Assembly (NCBI GenBank): GCA_018141845.1
Contig: CP073340.1
Location: 1,885,001 to 1,949,000 of the forward strand
Length of the DNA stretch: 64,000 nucleotides
Direction: 5' to 3'
Source of the DNA: Lachnospiraceae bacterium oral taxon 096
GTDB lineage: Bacteria > Bacillota > Clostridia > Lachnospirales > Lachnospiraceae
Position numbers and translations under genes: made by a program. Below the pieces are notes generated by a model. It was given only the letters and a program-made list of their open reading frames with translations, was not told the DNA's origin and did no database searches. Shown here piece by piece: positions 34,710 to 43,967 of the stretch; position 1 is the stretch's first letter; every line of letters starts with the position of its first letter.

Positions 34710-37570
34710 ACTGATTCAACTCCCTTCATATCGATATTGTAAGAAAAAATATCAGCAGCTTTGCCATCGTCCATCGAATTCATAATTCCATGATGATCGA
34801 AATCAAGCAACAGCCCATCTCCATCCTTAGTAATAGACAATTCTATCATTCCATCTATAACATCACTGCAAATTTCAATATCAACAGGATTTATGTTATC
34901 CAACATAAACGCACCATTGTATGTTCTTACATATACTTCACCTATATATTCATTTCCACTTATCATTTCTTTAAAATAAACATATGTTGTATTAAAGTAA
35001 TGTCGCTTTCTTAGAAATTCTCCTCTGACAAGCTGATCAAAGTAGACTTCCTTAATTTTGAAGGATTTTCCTACAAAATCTTCTCTCGCATAAAAGACGA
35101 TTGGAAATTCCTTTAAAATGCGTTCTTTTTTGAGCGAAAGTCCTCTCTCTTTTTCAAAGAAAACCACTTTATAGTTTATAAAAGATGATAAGTCATATAC
35201 ATTCTCTTGAACTTCTTTTTCCAAAGCAGAACTTGTATATACGACATTATCCTCATCATCAATTATCTTAAACCTAATATTCCCTTGTCCGTAAAAGCAC
35301 GGCGTGACAACAAGAGCTTTGTCTTCATGACTATAAATAACCGTTGTTTTAGCCTCATCAAGAATACATTTGTTGTAACACCAGATTCCCTCATGAAAGC
35401 GTTCTTCTGCAACCAACACTATTCCCACACAATCATAATTCGACTTATATGACAGTAAGAAGCCTGCAGAGAATCTGCTAAATACTCCTTCATTCTTAAG
35501 CCCAGGTGCTTCTTCAATGATTTGACCAGCACTGGTTAGTAAGCATATTTTGTCATATTTGCATCCATACAGATCAATTGAACTTTCCTGAGTAATATCA
35601 CCGATCCAAATTTCTTGTGAAAATGGTCTCCAATCTCCATTATCAATCCTGTATAACGGGAATTGGAATGGAACATAATAAATATATTCCTGATTATTCC
35701 AATTTAACTTAATCCAGTCTTCTTTAAAATCCTGAATACATATCTCATCAAAAATTGGTTGTGACATCAAATCAGAATCCACAGAAACAATATATGAATT
35801 CTTGTTGTTTTCAACCTGCTCAACATGAAGGTTTTTATCTATAGCAAATTGAGTACGTAGCACACTGATTCTTTTGCCAGAATATAACGCATTCACTCTT
35901 AGCTGATAAATTCCTGAACCTAAACAATCAAGTTTTAGCGAATACTTATTGATCCCTTTTCTTTCAACTGTAGAATGTTCAAAAGCATCCATTTTATACG
36001 AGCGCTGATTAATTTGGATTTCAAAACTGCTGTCCGTAAACTCACTTTCAAAAACAAGGAATAGCTCATCTTTAAATACTTCAAACTTGCAATCAGCCTG
36101 CGCAACGAAATATCCATCATATTTTTCACCAAACACACCAGGACGGATCATCTCAGAAAAATTGAAAATTTTATCATCGACAAGAACAGCATCTCCCAAG
36201 TGTGCACTATATGAAGATAGACAATATGCCTCTCCTGAAAAATACAAATGCAACTTATCAACCTTACTCTTCGTACAGAAAACAGCTGTTCCGGAATAGT
36301 CTTTATTATTTGCCTGTTCCTGCCCTCTCTCATCAAATACTATGAAGTTACGATGCAATCTGGTTTTGCTCTCATAAATCGCTTCATTTCCTGCTACCAA
36401 CTGATAAACAATTCTTCCAAGTGGATTAGAAAGTTCAATTGCAGGATTCTTAATCTGATACCCACCAATGATTTTACGAATATCTTCTACATAATTATCA
36501 TAAATGACCTTTTCCTCATTCTTAACAATGATTCTGATATTTCGATAATCATATGTAGCTTTCACGCGATGAATCGGAGGAACTAAATAAACCGTATTCC
36601 CATTCAAAACATATTCTGGTTCCCAACACGATCTTAATTGTTCGGATTTGCTTCGGTGTCCATACTCTTTCTCTCTATTAATTGTTGAAAGCCATTCTTC
36701 ATATCCTCTTTTCAAATACGGATTGTGAAGAACGTTATCCTTGTCCCAAATATATTTATCAATCAGTCTAACAACAATGATACTAAGCTTAATAACTGCA
36801 TCGTTATATACAGGATTAGTAATCAGCTGCTTTGTTGATTTAATCAATTTATATGTTTTCTTCGTTACATTAACTTTAAGTTCGTCACTTTCAGAACGCA
36901 TTACATTCTGCAATCCATCATAAACAAACTGAAACTCACCATATAGATCATCAGGCAAATCGCTATCAAAATTTAACTTATATATGTCGTAGATAAACTC
37001 AAAGAATGCCCCCAGATAATAGCTTGGTACAATAGTCCCCGCTAATACCACATTGATAATACGAGTCTTTGTTCCTGTTACATCATCCTTTATTCTGTAA
37101 TTATTTAATAACGTTCGAATAAGCCCCTCTACCTTTTGCTCTGAATAACGCTGGTACAAGTTCTTGTAAGTTTTTCTTACGGATTCATAAAAGACTCCAT
37201 CATAGTAGAGCATACCAATTAAAACAAGAGACACAAATACAATTTCAGGATCATGGACATAGGTGCCAGAATACGAATTTAACGTAATGCCCAGTTCCCT
37301 CTCTGCACGGTTATGAATAATATCTATTGCTTCAGCATTATCCAATAAATCAATCAAATCAATACCGAGATTTTTTCTTTCTTTGACACAGGTTTTTAAG
37401 TACCCTATTTTCTTTTCTATCTGCGCATCGTTTAATCTCTTTTTGAGTATTTCTATAAGTGATTCTTGTTCCTCATGAGTAACAATACCATCTTCAAGTA
37501 TCTGATCTATTTTTTCACAGATGATTTTAGAAAGCTTATGATCACGAATGAAAGATTCATTAGTTCTCAT
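34706..37570 (-). CDS. Large partner protein of the helicase, 954 aa (downstream part of an amber-interrupted gene)
   Basis: I do not recognise a named family. The first 50 residues (SKIICEKIDQILEDGIVTHEEQESLIEIL) are the second half of a helical acidic repeat whose first half is encoded upstream, across an in-frame TAG. A helical part runs to about 330. The rest is beta-rich, with many aromatic/Asp strands suggesting stacked beta-sandwich domains. No nuclease, ATPase or methylase motif was found. AGGAATGG precedes the ATG at 37570, so reinitiation is possible. It ends in a 4-nt overlap with the helicase. See also the ORF at 37577-37942. Confidence 0.65.
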   Translation of the reverse strand: MRTNESFIRDHKLSKIICEKIDQILEDGIVTHEEQESLIEILKKRLNDAQIEKKIGYLKTCVKERKNLGIDLIDLLDNAEAIDIIHNRAERELGITLNSYSGTYVHDPEIVFVSLVLIGMLYYDGVFYESVRKTYKNLYQRYSEQKVEGLIRTLLNNYRIKDDVTGTKTRIINVVLAGTIVPSYYLGAFFEFIYDIYKLNFDSDLPDDLYGEFQFVYDGLQNVMRSESDELKVNVTKKTYKLIKSTKQLITNPVYNDAVIKLSIIVVRLIDKYIWDKDNVLHNPYLKRGYEEWLSTINREKEYGHRSKSEQLRSCWEPEYVLNGNTVYLVPPIHRVKATYDYRNIRIIVKNEEKVIYDNYVEDIRKIIGGYQIKNPAIELSNPLGRIVYQLVAGNEAIYESKTRLHRNFIVFDERGQEQANNKDYSGTAVFCTKSKVDKLHLYFSGEAYCLSSYSAHLGDAVLVDDKIFNFSEMIRPGVFGEKYDGYFVAQADCKFEVFKDELFLVFESEFTDSSFEIQINQRSYKMDAFEHSTVERKGINKYSLKLDCLGSGIYQLRVNALYSGKRISVLRTQFAIDKNLHVEQVENNKNSYIVSVDSDLMSQPIFDEICIQDFKEDWIKLNWNNQEYIYYVPFQFPLYRIDNGDWRPFSQEIWIGDITQESSIDLYGCKYDKICLLTSAGQIIEEAPGLKNEGVFSRFSAGFLLSYKSNYDCVGIVLVAEERFHEGIWCYNKCILDEAKTTVIYSHEDKALVVTPCFYGQGNIRFKIIDDEDNVVYTSSALEKEVQENVYDLSSFINYKVVFFEKERGLSLKKERILKEFPIVFYAREDFVGKSFKIKEVYFDQLVRGEFLRKRHYFNTTYVYFKEMISGNEYIGEVYVRTYNGAFMLDNINPVDIEICSDVIDGMIELSITKDGDGLLLDFDHHGIMNSMDDGKAADIFSYNIDMKGVESV

Positions 37571-37576
37571 CCATTC

Positions 37577-37942
37577 CTACAAGCGACACACTTCTTTTTC
37601 GTTGATTTCATTGTCGCAAATAACACCTTTAATGATTCCATTAAGTTCATAAATCTTAGCAAAGGAATCAGTTTCAAGAGCTTTATATTGACTACAATTA
37701 TCTATAAGCATTTCTCGTTCTTCATCTGTGATGATTCCATCTTCAAGCACTTGTTCTACCAGTGAAATTAATCGAGCTTGCCTAGGCTCGTAAGATAAGT
37801 TCCTGTTCTTTTTTACCCACGAAGATAATCCGGCTACCTCTAGCTTATTGATAATACCGTCGTAGCTAATGCCGTTTATTATTCCTATTAACTCATTTAT
37901 GTTACGCATAGCTTGTGTGGTATTTGCTCCAAAAACTACCAC
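37577..37942 (-). CDS. N-terminal part of the helicase partner, 121 aa, ended by in-frame TAG
   Basis: This ORF is in the same frame as the 954-aa ORF, with only TAG GAA TGG between. It carries one complete helical repeat (INELIGIINGISYDGIINKL, then VEQVLEDGIITDEEREML) and the first half of a second (IYELNGIIKGVICDNEINEKE). The second is completed beyond the stop by IDQILEDGIVTHEE. Aligning both repeats places the TAG opposite a Ser in LSSWVKKN. The two ORFs were therefore one gene of about 1078 codons. It starts at a GTG after AAAGGAGA, or at an ATG 11 codons later. Confidence 0.65.
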   Translation of the reverse strand: MVVFGANTTQAMRNINELIGIINGISYDGIINKLEVAGLSSWVKKNRNLSYEPRQARLISLVEQVLEDGIITDEEREMLIDNCSQYKALETDSFAKIYELNGIIKGVICDNEINEKEVCRL

Positions 37943-37971
37943 AGCTCTCCTTTCATCTGGTATCTGTAATA

Positions 37972-37988
37972 AGCGTTTGCAAAACGCT
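37972..37988. promoter_or_regulatory. Palindrome AGCGTTTGCAAAACGCT upstream of the helicase cassette
   Basis: Perfect 7-bp arms around GCA, 30 bp before the GTG of the first cassette ORF. A TTATAC box lies just upstream in transcription sense. It is placed like an operator for autoregulation of the two-gene cassette. Confidence 0.5.
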
Positions 37989-38002
37989 AAACCCCGTATA
38001 AT

Positions 38003-38061
38003 GATATGTACCCTCTTTACTGGACAACCAGTTGATGTGTCCAGGATTCTGGGTACATATC
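38003..38061. repeat. 59-bp nested inverted repeat between the cassette and rlmD
   Basis: GATATGTACCC (38003-38013) and CTGGACA (38020-38026) pair with TGTCCAG (38038-38044) and GGGTACATATC (38051-38061). The two stems are separated by symmetric 6-base internal loops. There is no U-tract, so it is not a classic terminator. It may be a miniature IS3-type inverted-repeat remnant or the border of the inserted cassette. Its exact nature is unknown. Confidence 0.6.
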
Positions 38062-38145
38062 AAAAATCTTTCTATATAATAAAAGCAACTTCTCTCTTCA
38101 CACCTTTAAATCAGACTCGTTTCGTAATTGCCTATTTTATAGTAA

Positions 38146-39597
38146 CTACAACATCTTAAAATGCTTCAACGCATCTAAAATAGCTTCTTCCTTTTTAATT
38201 GGACACTGCGGGACTTTCTGTTTCTCATTTTTAGACTTATCATAGTGTTCACTAACTTCTAAACCATGCTTTTTCTTAACTTGTTCAATATACAGAGTAG
38301 ATACTTCAAACCCAAACTTTTCCAAAACATAGTTTTGAATTTGCTTATAGGTAGCCTTGCTCTCAGCACTTGTTAAGTCCATATCATCCATAGGAAGTTC
38401 TACACTTATATGATTCTTTGAGTCCAATTTGGAAAGTAACACGATTGTCTCCACATGAGCAGTCTGACTAAAACAATCAAATGGCTGAATCTTTTCTGCC
38501 TTGTACTTATACTTTACAAAAACTTCCAAATCTCTAGCTAGTGTCTCTGGATTGCAAGAAACATAGATCACTCGCTTTGGTGAAAGTTTCCTAATCGCAG
38601 CAATAAACTCTGGTGTGCTCCCTGCACGGGGTGGATCCATAATAATCGTATCTATCTTTTCTCCATTCTCGGCGGCGGCCACAATCAAGGCGGTTGCATC
38701 TTGGGCATAGAAAGTGATATTCTTAATGGCATTTCTCTTTGCATTGGAAATGGCATCTCTAACCGCATCCTTGTTGAGTTCAACACTAATGACTTGCTTT
38801 ACCTTTGAAGCTGCAATCAATCCAATCGTTCCCACACCTGCGTAAGCATCCAGTACCACTTCCTCACCTGTAAATTCTGCACAATCAATGGCAAAACGAT
38901 ATAGTTTTTCTGTCTGCACAGGATTTACCTGATAAAATGACTTTGGTGAAATGCGAAATGTCAAGCCACAGAGAACATCTTCAATATATCCCCTGCCAAA
39001 TAGTGTCTCATTGCGATCGCCAAGCACCATACTTGTGCCCCTTGGATTGATATTTTGAACAATGGTCGTAATCTCTGGATGAGCTTTTTTTAATGCCTTG
39101 ACAAAATTATTCTTGCCCGGGAAAATCGGCGAGGCGGTGACAAGCACCACCATCACCTCATTTGTTGCCTTACCTACACGAATTAGAGTATGACGCAAAA
39201 GTCCATATCCTGTGTCCTCATTGTAGGTTTTTATTTTAAAGGATTTACAAAGCTCCTTTATGGTCGCCACAATGGCCGAGGCCTTTTTGTCCTCAATCAG
39301 ACAATTTTGTATATCCACAATATTGTGTGACTTTTTTTCATAAGTCCCTGCAATGACTTGACCTCGCATAAATCCAAATGCTGCACTCACCTTATTGCGA
39401 TAATGATAAGGCTCTTCCATTGGAACAATTTCTTCCACTTTTCCAAATTTTGCAAGATATTTCTTTGCTGTCTCCTGCTTTTTCTCCAGTTGCTTTTTGT
39501 AGTCGATTTCAATGTAATCGCAACCCCCACAACGCTTTGCCACAGCACATTTTGTTGTGCTCTTGTTTATATCGCTCTTGTCTCGTTTAAAAGCCAT
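38146..39597 (-). CDS. rlmD: 23S rRNA (uracil-C5)-methyltransferase RlmD-like, with C-terminal extension
   Basis: SAM-dependent m5U methyltransferase of the RumA/TrmA family, 483 aa. Fe-S cysteines are near the N-terminus (CAVAKRCGGCDY) with a fourth in IQNCLIE. The catalytic core has LDAYAGVGTIGL, IIMDPPRAG and VIYVSCNPETLARDL with the catalytic Cys. About 90 residues follow the normal end (ELPMDDMDLTSAESKATYKQ onwards), an extension I know only from Firmicute homologues. It overlaps the aminopeptidase gene by 31 nt. Confidence 0.9.
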   Translation of the reverse strand: MAFKRDKSDINKSTTKCAVAKRCGGCDYIEIDYKKQLEKKQETAKKYLAKFGKVEEIVPMEEPYHYRNKVSAAFGFMRGQVIAGTYEKKSHNIVDIQNCLIEDKKASAIVATIKELCKSFKIKTYNEDTGYGLLRHTLIRVGKATNEVMVVLVTASPIFPGKNNFVKALKKAHPEITTIVQNINPRGTSMVLGDRNETLFGRGYIEDVLCGLTFRISPKSFYQVNPVQTEKLYRFAIDCAEFTGEEVVLDAYAGVGTIGLIAASKVKQVISVELNKDAVRDAISNAKRNAIKNITFYAQDATALIVAAAENGEKIDTIIMDPPRAGSTPEFIAAIRKLSPKRVIYVSCNPETLARDLEVFVKYKYKAEKIQPFDCFSQTAHVETIVLLSKLDSKNHISVELPMDDMDLTSAESKATYKQIQNYVLEKFGFEVSTLYIEQVKKKHGLEVSEHYDKSKNEKQKVPQCPIKKEEAILDALKHFKML

Positions 39598-41345
39598 TTC
39601 TTCTCCTCATCATCTAAGTATGGGCTGAGCGTCTTATACACCATTGCTTGATATTCATTGTATAATTGCTTATCTCTCTCCTCCATAATATCCACATTGA
39701 GTGGTTCTGGATCAAGAGGTACAATGGTCAATGAATCAAAGTGCAAAAATCCCTCCTGCTCATCCTTTACACTCACCACTAAATTCTCTACTCGAATGCC
39801 ATGGCTTCCCTCAATATAAATGCCTGGTTCATCGCTGACTACCATGTTTTCACGAATAACCACATCTCTCCTTGGATCCGGATTTGGTGTAAGGCGAATG
39901 GAATTTGGTCCTTCATGTACAGTATTGCAAAAACCAACCCCATGACCTGTGCCATGATTAAAGTCTCTGCCATACTCCCACATCTTCATTCGAGCATAGG
40001 TATCGAGATTATATCCTCTTGCTCCCTCCTTAAATCTTGCGTTTAATAGTCGAAGCATTCCAATCGTTGTCAATGTGTAATCCTGCTTTTCTATGTCACT
40101 GGTTTCTCCAAGGGCAATGGTTCTTGTGACATCTGTTGTTCCATCTTTATACTGTGCACCTGAATCAAACAAATAGAGTCCTCTTGGTTCCAGTATAGCT
40201 GCTGTTTCTCTATTGGCCTTATAGTGAACAATGGCTGCGTTGCTCGCATAGCCACTGATGGTATCAAAGCTAAGTTCCACGCCAAGCCCACCAATTTCAT
40301 CTTTTAGGCGAAGATTATCAAGGTAATCTGAAGCCTCCACTTCATTGATCTTCTCCCCCCTCTTGACACTTTCTTTTATCCACTTGATATATTTCACCAT
40401 ATACACGCCATCTCGAACATGGCTCTTTCTCATGTTAGCAATTTCTGTGTCGTTCTTTACAATTTTCATCAATGCCAACGGTGAAACCACAAAGATAAAT
40501 TCATTGTCTTTTCTCGCATCGCAAAGTGTTTGATAGTCGCAATCCTTTTGATCAAGTAGAATCTTTCTTCCTTTTAGTTTCTTTACAAACTGATTCCAAT
40601 CGTCGTACTCTGCTGTCTCAATGCCCTGATCCTTCAAATAATTTGCAATTTCTTCACTCATTGCACAACTTTGAATAAAGAGTGTACAACGCTCTTCTTC
40701 AATTGCCAAATACGATAAAAACAAGGGATTGCATTCAATGTCATCGCCACGAAGATTAGTCAACCAAGCGATATCCGAAAGTGAACACGCAAGAAGAACA
40801 TCGGCACGATTTTCCCTCATTTCCTTTCGCACTCTCTCTAACTTTGACTTTGTATCCTCACCACAGTATGCATCAATTCTCCACACTTTTTTTGCACTGC
40901 GTGCTGGACGATCTAACCACACTTCATCGACAATATCGACATCTGTACGCATTTGAATTCCGTGCAATTCCTTCTCCCATTGCTCGCCCTCTCCTGCACC
41001 AAATAATTTTGCATAAAAGCCCAAAGTCTCTCCAATGCTTAGATTTTCTTTGAGATACTCAAGTAAGGTTGGAACTTTCTTTTCTCCCATTTCCATCAAA
41101 TCAATTCCACTGCCCTCGAGTTGTTTTCTTCCTTGCACAAAGTAGCGACCATCAACCCAAAGTGCCGCACGATCTTTCAATACAACTAATGTTCCCGCAC
41201 TTCCTGTAAAACCACTTAAATAGGCTCTACATTGGTCATGGTCACTAACATACTCACTTTGATGGGCATCTGCTGTAGGGGCAACCCACGCATCCATTCC
41301 ATACTTTTTCATCACTTCTCTCAATTTTTGAATTTGCTCTCTCAT
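39567..41345 (-). CDS. Aminopeptidase P family (Xaa-Pro aminopeptidase)
   Basis: Cytosolic metallopeptidase removing N-terminal residues before proline. 592 aa, the long three-domain form. It has two creatinase-like N-domains and a C-terminal pita-bread domain with metal ligands in LFDSGAQYKDGTTDVTRTI, GHGVGFCNTVHEGP and SDEPGIYIEGSHGIRVENL. ATG 41345 follows GGAAGGAGTAAAT; an upstream in-frame ATG adds five residues without a site. Its end overlaps rlmD by 31 nt. Confidence 0.92.
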   Translation of the reverse strand: MREQIQKLREVMKKYGMDAWVAPTADAHQSEYVSDHDQCRAYLSGFTGSAGTLVVLKDRAALWVDGRYFVQGRKQLEGSGIDLMEMGEKKVPTLLEYLKENLSIGETLGFYAKLFGAGEGEQWEKELHGIQMRTDVDIVDEVWLDRPARSAKKVWRIDAYCGEDTKSKLERVRKEMRENRADVLLACSLSDIAWLTNLRGDDIECNPLFLSYLAIEEERCTLFIQSCAMSEEIANYLKDQGIETAEYDDWNQFVKKLKGRKILLDQKDCDYQTLCDARKDNEFIFVVSPLALMKIVKNDTEIANMRKSHVRDGVYMVKYIKWIKESVKRGEKINEVEASDYLDNLRLKDEIGGLGVELSFDTISGYASNAAIVHYKANRETAAILEPRGLYLFDSGAQYKDGTTDVTRTIALGETSDIEKQDYTLTTIGMLRLLNARFKEGARGYNLDTYARMKMWEYGRDFNHGTGHGVGFCNTVHEGPNSIRLTPNPDPRRDVVIRENMVVSDEPGIYIEGSHGIRVENLVVSVKDEQEGFLHFDSLTIVPLDPEPLNVDIMEERDKQLYNEYQAMVYKTLSPYLDDEEKKWLLNETRAI

Positions 41346-41372
41346 ATTTACTCCTTCCAATCTAAAAATAGA

Positions 41373-42149
41373 CTAAAATAAATTCAACTTTTTACACGCC
41401 TTCCACACACCATCTTCTCCAATAGGATCTGTGACCATATCGGCGACGACTTTTAATTCCTCTACGGCATTTCCCATGGCCACACCCATTCCGGCTTCCT
41501 TAAGCATCTCAACATCATTACTTCCATCGCCAAAGGCCACAACATCCTTCATGCTCATTCCATAGTAGTGGCAAAGTTCCTTCAGACCTTCAGCCTTTGT
41601 AATGCCATTGGGAACAATGTCTGCCCCTCCCTTTCCAGAAAAGAGTAACACAGACAACATCGGAAAATGCTCCCCTAATCTCTTTGCTCCCGCAGGATCG
41701 CCATAATAGACTAGCGTATGCACATCCATTTTCTCAAGTAAATGATAATCCTTAAATCTTCGTCCACACTCACCCCAATTGAGCATCTCTCTCTCATAGA
41801 TGTAGTCCTGATTTGTATAGTAGTCATCATCTCCATCTGTCATTCCAACAGCCTCTCCATGTTCCTCACTGTAAGTCAATATCCGCTTGACGAGTGCCTT
41901 GTCCATGATAATATCAGAAATGACTTCTTTTCCGACAACTACTCTTGCTCCATTTAGTTCTACAAGTGCATGGGGTAAAATTGAATCTACAATATCCCTG
42001 CTATAATAATTATGTAAATTTCTTCCACTGGCAAGTACAATTTTATGTCCTGCCTGTTTTAACTTTCGAATCGCCAACATTGCTGAATTTGGAATTTCAT
42101 AGTCCTTATGATCGAGCAATGTCATATCAATATCAAATGCAATAATCAT
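41373..42149 (-). CDS. HAD-IIB (Cof-type) phosphatase
   Basis: 258 aa. HAD motifs are AFDIDMTLLDH (nucleophile Asp), LASGRN, NGITKAEGLKEL (Lys) and VAFGDGSNDVEML. A C2 cap lies between. These enzymes dephosphorylate sugar phosphates or nucleotides; the substrate cannot be told from sequence. It lies 27 bp upstream of the aminopeptidase start and 8 bp after rlmI. Confidence 0.88.
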   Translation of the reverse strand: MIIAFDIDMTLLDHKDYEIPNSAMLAIRKLKQAGHKIVLASGRNLHNYYSRDIVDSILPHALVELNGARVVVGKEVISDIIMDKALVKRILTYSEEHGEAVGMTDGDDDYYTNQDYIYEREMLNWGECGRRFKDYHLLEKMDVHTLVYYGDPAGAKRLGEHFPMLSVLLFSGKGGADIVPNGITKAEGLKELCHYYGMSMKDVVAFGDGSNDVEMLKEAGMGVAMGNAVEELKVVADMVTDPIGEDGVWKACKKLNLF

Positions 42150-42157
42150 TTTTTCTC

Positions 42158-43363
42158 CTATTTCTCATCACATACCTGGAATATATAAAACTTTAAATAG
42201 TATGATTCTGCTGCTGCCCAAAGAATTGGGTGATCAGGTGCTTGGGTTGAAAAGCTAATCTGTCGAAGACGCTTATGAGCTCCTTTCGCTGCCTCGTTGA
42301 TGGTCTTTGCAAAAGTTTGTTGATCCATATAGTGAGAACAAGAACAGGTTGCAAGATAGCCACCATCTAGCGTCAACTTCATTCCACGAATATTAATCTC
42401 TCTATAGCCTTTAATTGCATTTTTAATTGAATTCTTTGACTTTGTAAATGCTGGTGGATCGAGCACAACAAGATCATACTTTTCCCCTCTTTCCTCAAGC
42501 TCTGGCAAAAGTTCAAAGACATCAGCACTCACAAACTCTACATGATTCTCCAAGCCATTTTTTTTTGCATTTTCTCTTGCCTGACAAATGGCTAACTCAG
42601 AGGCATCAACGCCAAGAACACTCTTTGCTCCTCCTTTCCCTGCATTGAGTGCAAAAGATCCTGTATGTGTAAAGCAATCGAGTACTTTTTTATCCCTTGC
42701 AAGATCTTGAATTAACTTGCGATTATTCTTTTGATCGAGGAAAAATCCTGTCTTTTGTCCATCCTTGACATCAACAATGTACTTTACTCCATTTTCCACA
42801 ATCTCCACATCAGTGTCAAATGGTTCGCCAATGAATCCTTTGACCTTCTCCATTCCCTCTTTGATGCGTTCCTTGGCATCAGAACGCTCATAGACACCGC
42901 GAATGTGGATTCCATCTCTAGCAAGAACTTCCTTTACTAGTTCAATAATCTCTAATTTCATTCGGTCAATGCCAAGAGCCAAGGATTCAACCACCAAAAT
43001 ATCCGAAAACTTATCAATCACCAGTCCTGGCAAAAAATCTGCTTCGCCAAAAATCAAGCGACAACTTGAAGTATCCACCGTATTCTTTCGATATTCCCAA
43101 GCATTTCTCACTCGCATTGCGATAAATTCTCTATCAATCACTACATTTTCTTTTCTCGTCATCATGCGAACACGAATTTTTGAGTTAATATTGATAAATC
43201 CATGCCCCAAGCAATAGCCATCAAAATCAAGTACGGTCACAAGGTCTCCATTGTCAAAAGTTCCCTCTGTACGCTCAATCTCATTGTCATAAATCCACGC
43301 TCCACCTGCTTTTAAAGCTCTGGCCTCTCCCTTTTTAATATGTACTATTCCAGGATATCTCAT
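42158..43363 (-). CDS. rlmI: Class I SAM-dependent rRNA methyltransferase, RlmI-like
   Basis: 401 aa. An N-terminal PUA domain (IVHIKKGEARALKAGGAWIYDNEI) is followed by EEI-type and catalytic domains: GQKTGFFLDQKNNR, VLDCFTHTGSFAL, GVDASELAICQARENA and VVLDPPAFTKSK. The end is YLATCSCSHYMD with the Cys. It fits the 23S rRNA m5C1962 methyltransferase family. Exact target base is inferred. Confidence 0.88.
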   Translation of the reverse strand: MRYPGIVHIKKGEARALKAGGAWIYDNEIERTEGTFDNGDLVTVLDFDGYCLGHGFININSKIRVRMMTRKENVVIDREFIAMRVRNAWEYRKNTVDTSSCRLIFGEADFLPGLVIDKFSDILVVESLALGIDRMKLEIIELVKEVLARDGIHIRGVYERSDAKERIKEGMEKVKGFIGEPFDTDVEIVENGVKYIVDVKDGQKTGFFLDQKNNRKLIQDLARDKKVLDCFTHTGSFALNAGKGGAKSVLGVDASELAICQARENAKKNGLENHVEFVSADVFELLPELEERGEKYDLVVLDPPAFTKSKNSIKNAIKGYREINIRGMKLTLDGGYLATCSCSHYMDQQTFAKTINEAAKGAHKRLRQISFSTQAPDHPILWAAAESYYLKFYIFQVCDEK

Positions 43364-43412
43364 TTTTTCTCCATTTCTATCTCTATTTTTGTTCTGTATT
43401 CTATTCTATCAT

Positions 43413-43967
43413 CTATAGGAGGTGGAAAACAAGTTGGCTGATCAGTTCTGCAACTCCACAGCCAATCATCACAACAATCGGGTCCGTCTTCCACTTTCTG
43501 AGCACAACAAGTGCCACAATAAAAATAATAAGTCCTCTCCAGTGCACATTCTTTGTCGCCTGGTCAAAGATGGCACTCATCAAAATGGTGATTCCTGCTG
43601 ATAAAATCATTGCCACCACAATGGGACGCAAAAACTTTAAAATTCCCTGTAAGAGTTCCATGTCGGTATACTTTTCATAGAGCCAAGCCAAAATACTGAC
43701 AAAAATAGCTGAGGGAATCACCACCCCAAGCGTGGCAACGATTGCCCCTCCCATTCCAAAGATCTGTTCTCCGACAAATGTTGCTGCATTGATGGAAATG
43801 GGTCCTGGTGTCATTTGTGAAATTGTCACTAAATTAGTGAAATCTGCCATAGAAACCCAGTGATAGTGATCAACGACAATGGACTGTAAAAGGGGCATTG
43901 CGGCATAACCTCCCCCAAAACTCAATGCCCCAATTTGCAAAAAAGCAAGAAATAGCCAAAGAATCAT
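43413..43967 (-). CDS. Chromate transporter family protein (second half-subunit)
   Basis: 184 aa, one CHR domain. The motifs are FGGGYAAMPLLQ, ISQMTPGPISINAATFVG and several membrane helices. In this short-chain form two half-proteins are encoded side by side and act as a pair in anion transport. The start at 43967 overlaps the partner stop as ATGA, after GGAGGCAGAAAAA; the longer ORF start is not used. Confidence 0.87.
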   Translation of the reverse strand: MILWLFLAFLQIGALSFGGGYAAMPLLQSIVVDHYHWVSMADFTNLVTISQMTPGPISINAATFVGEQIFGMGGAIVATLGVVIPSAIFVSILAWLYEKYTDMELLQGILKFLRPIVVAMILSAGITILMSAIFDQATKNVHWRGLIIFIVALVVLRKWKTDPIVVMIGCGVAELISQLVFHLL

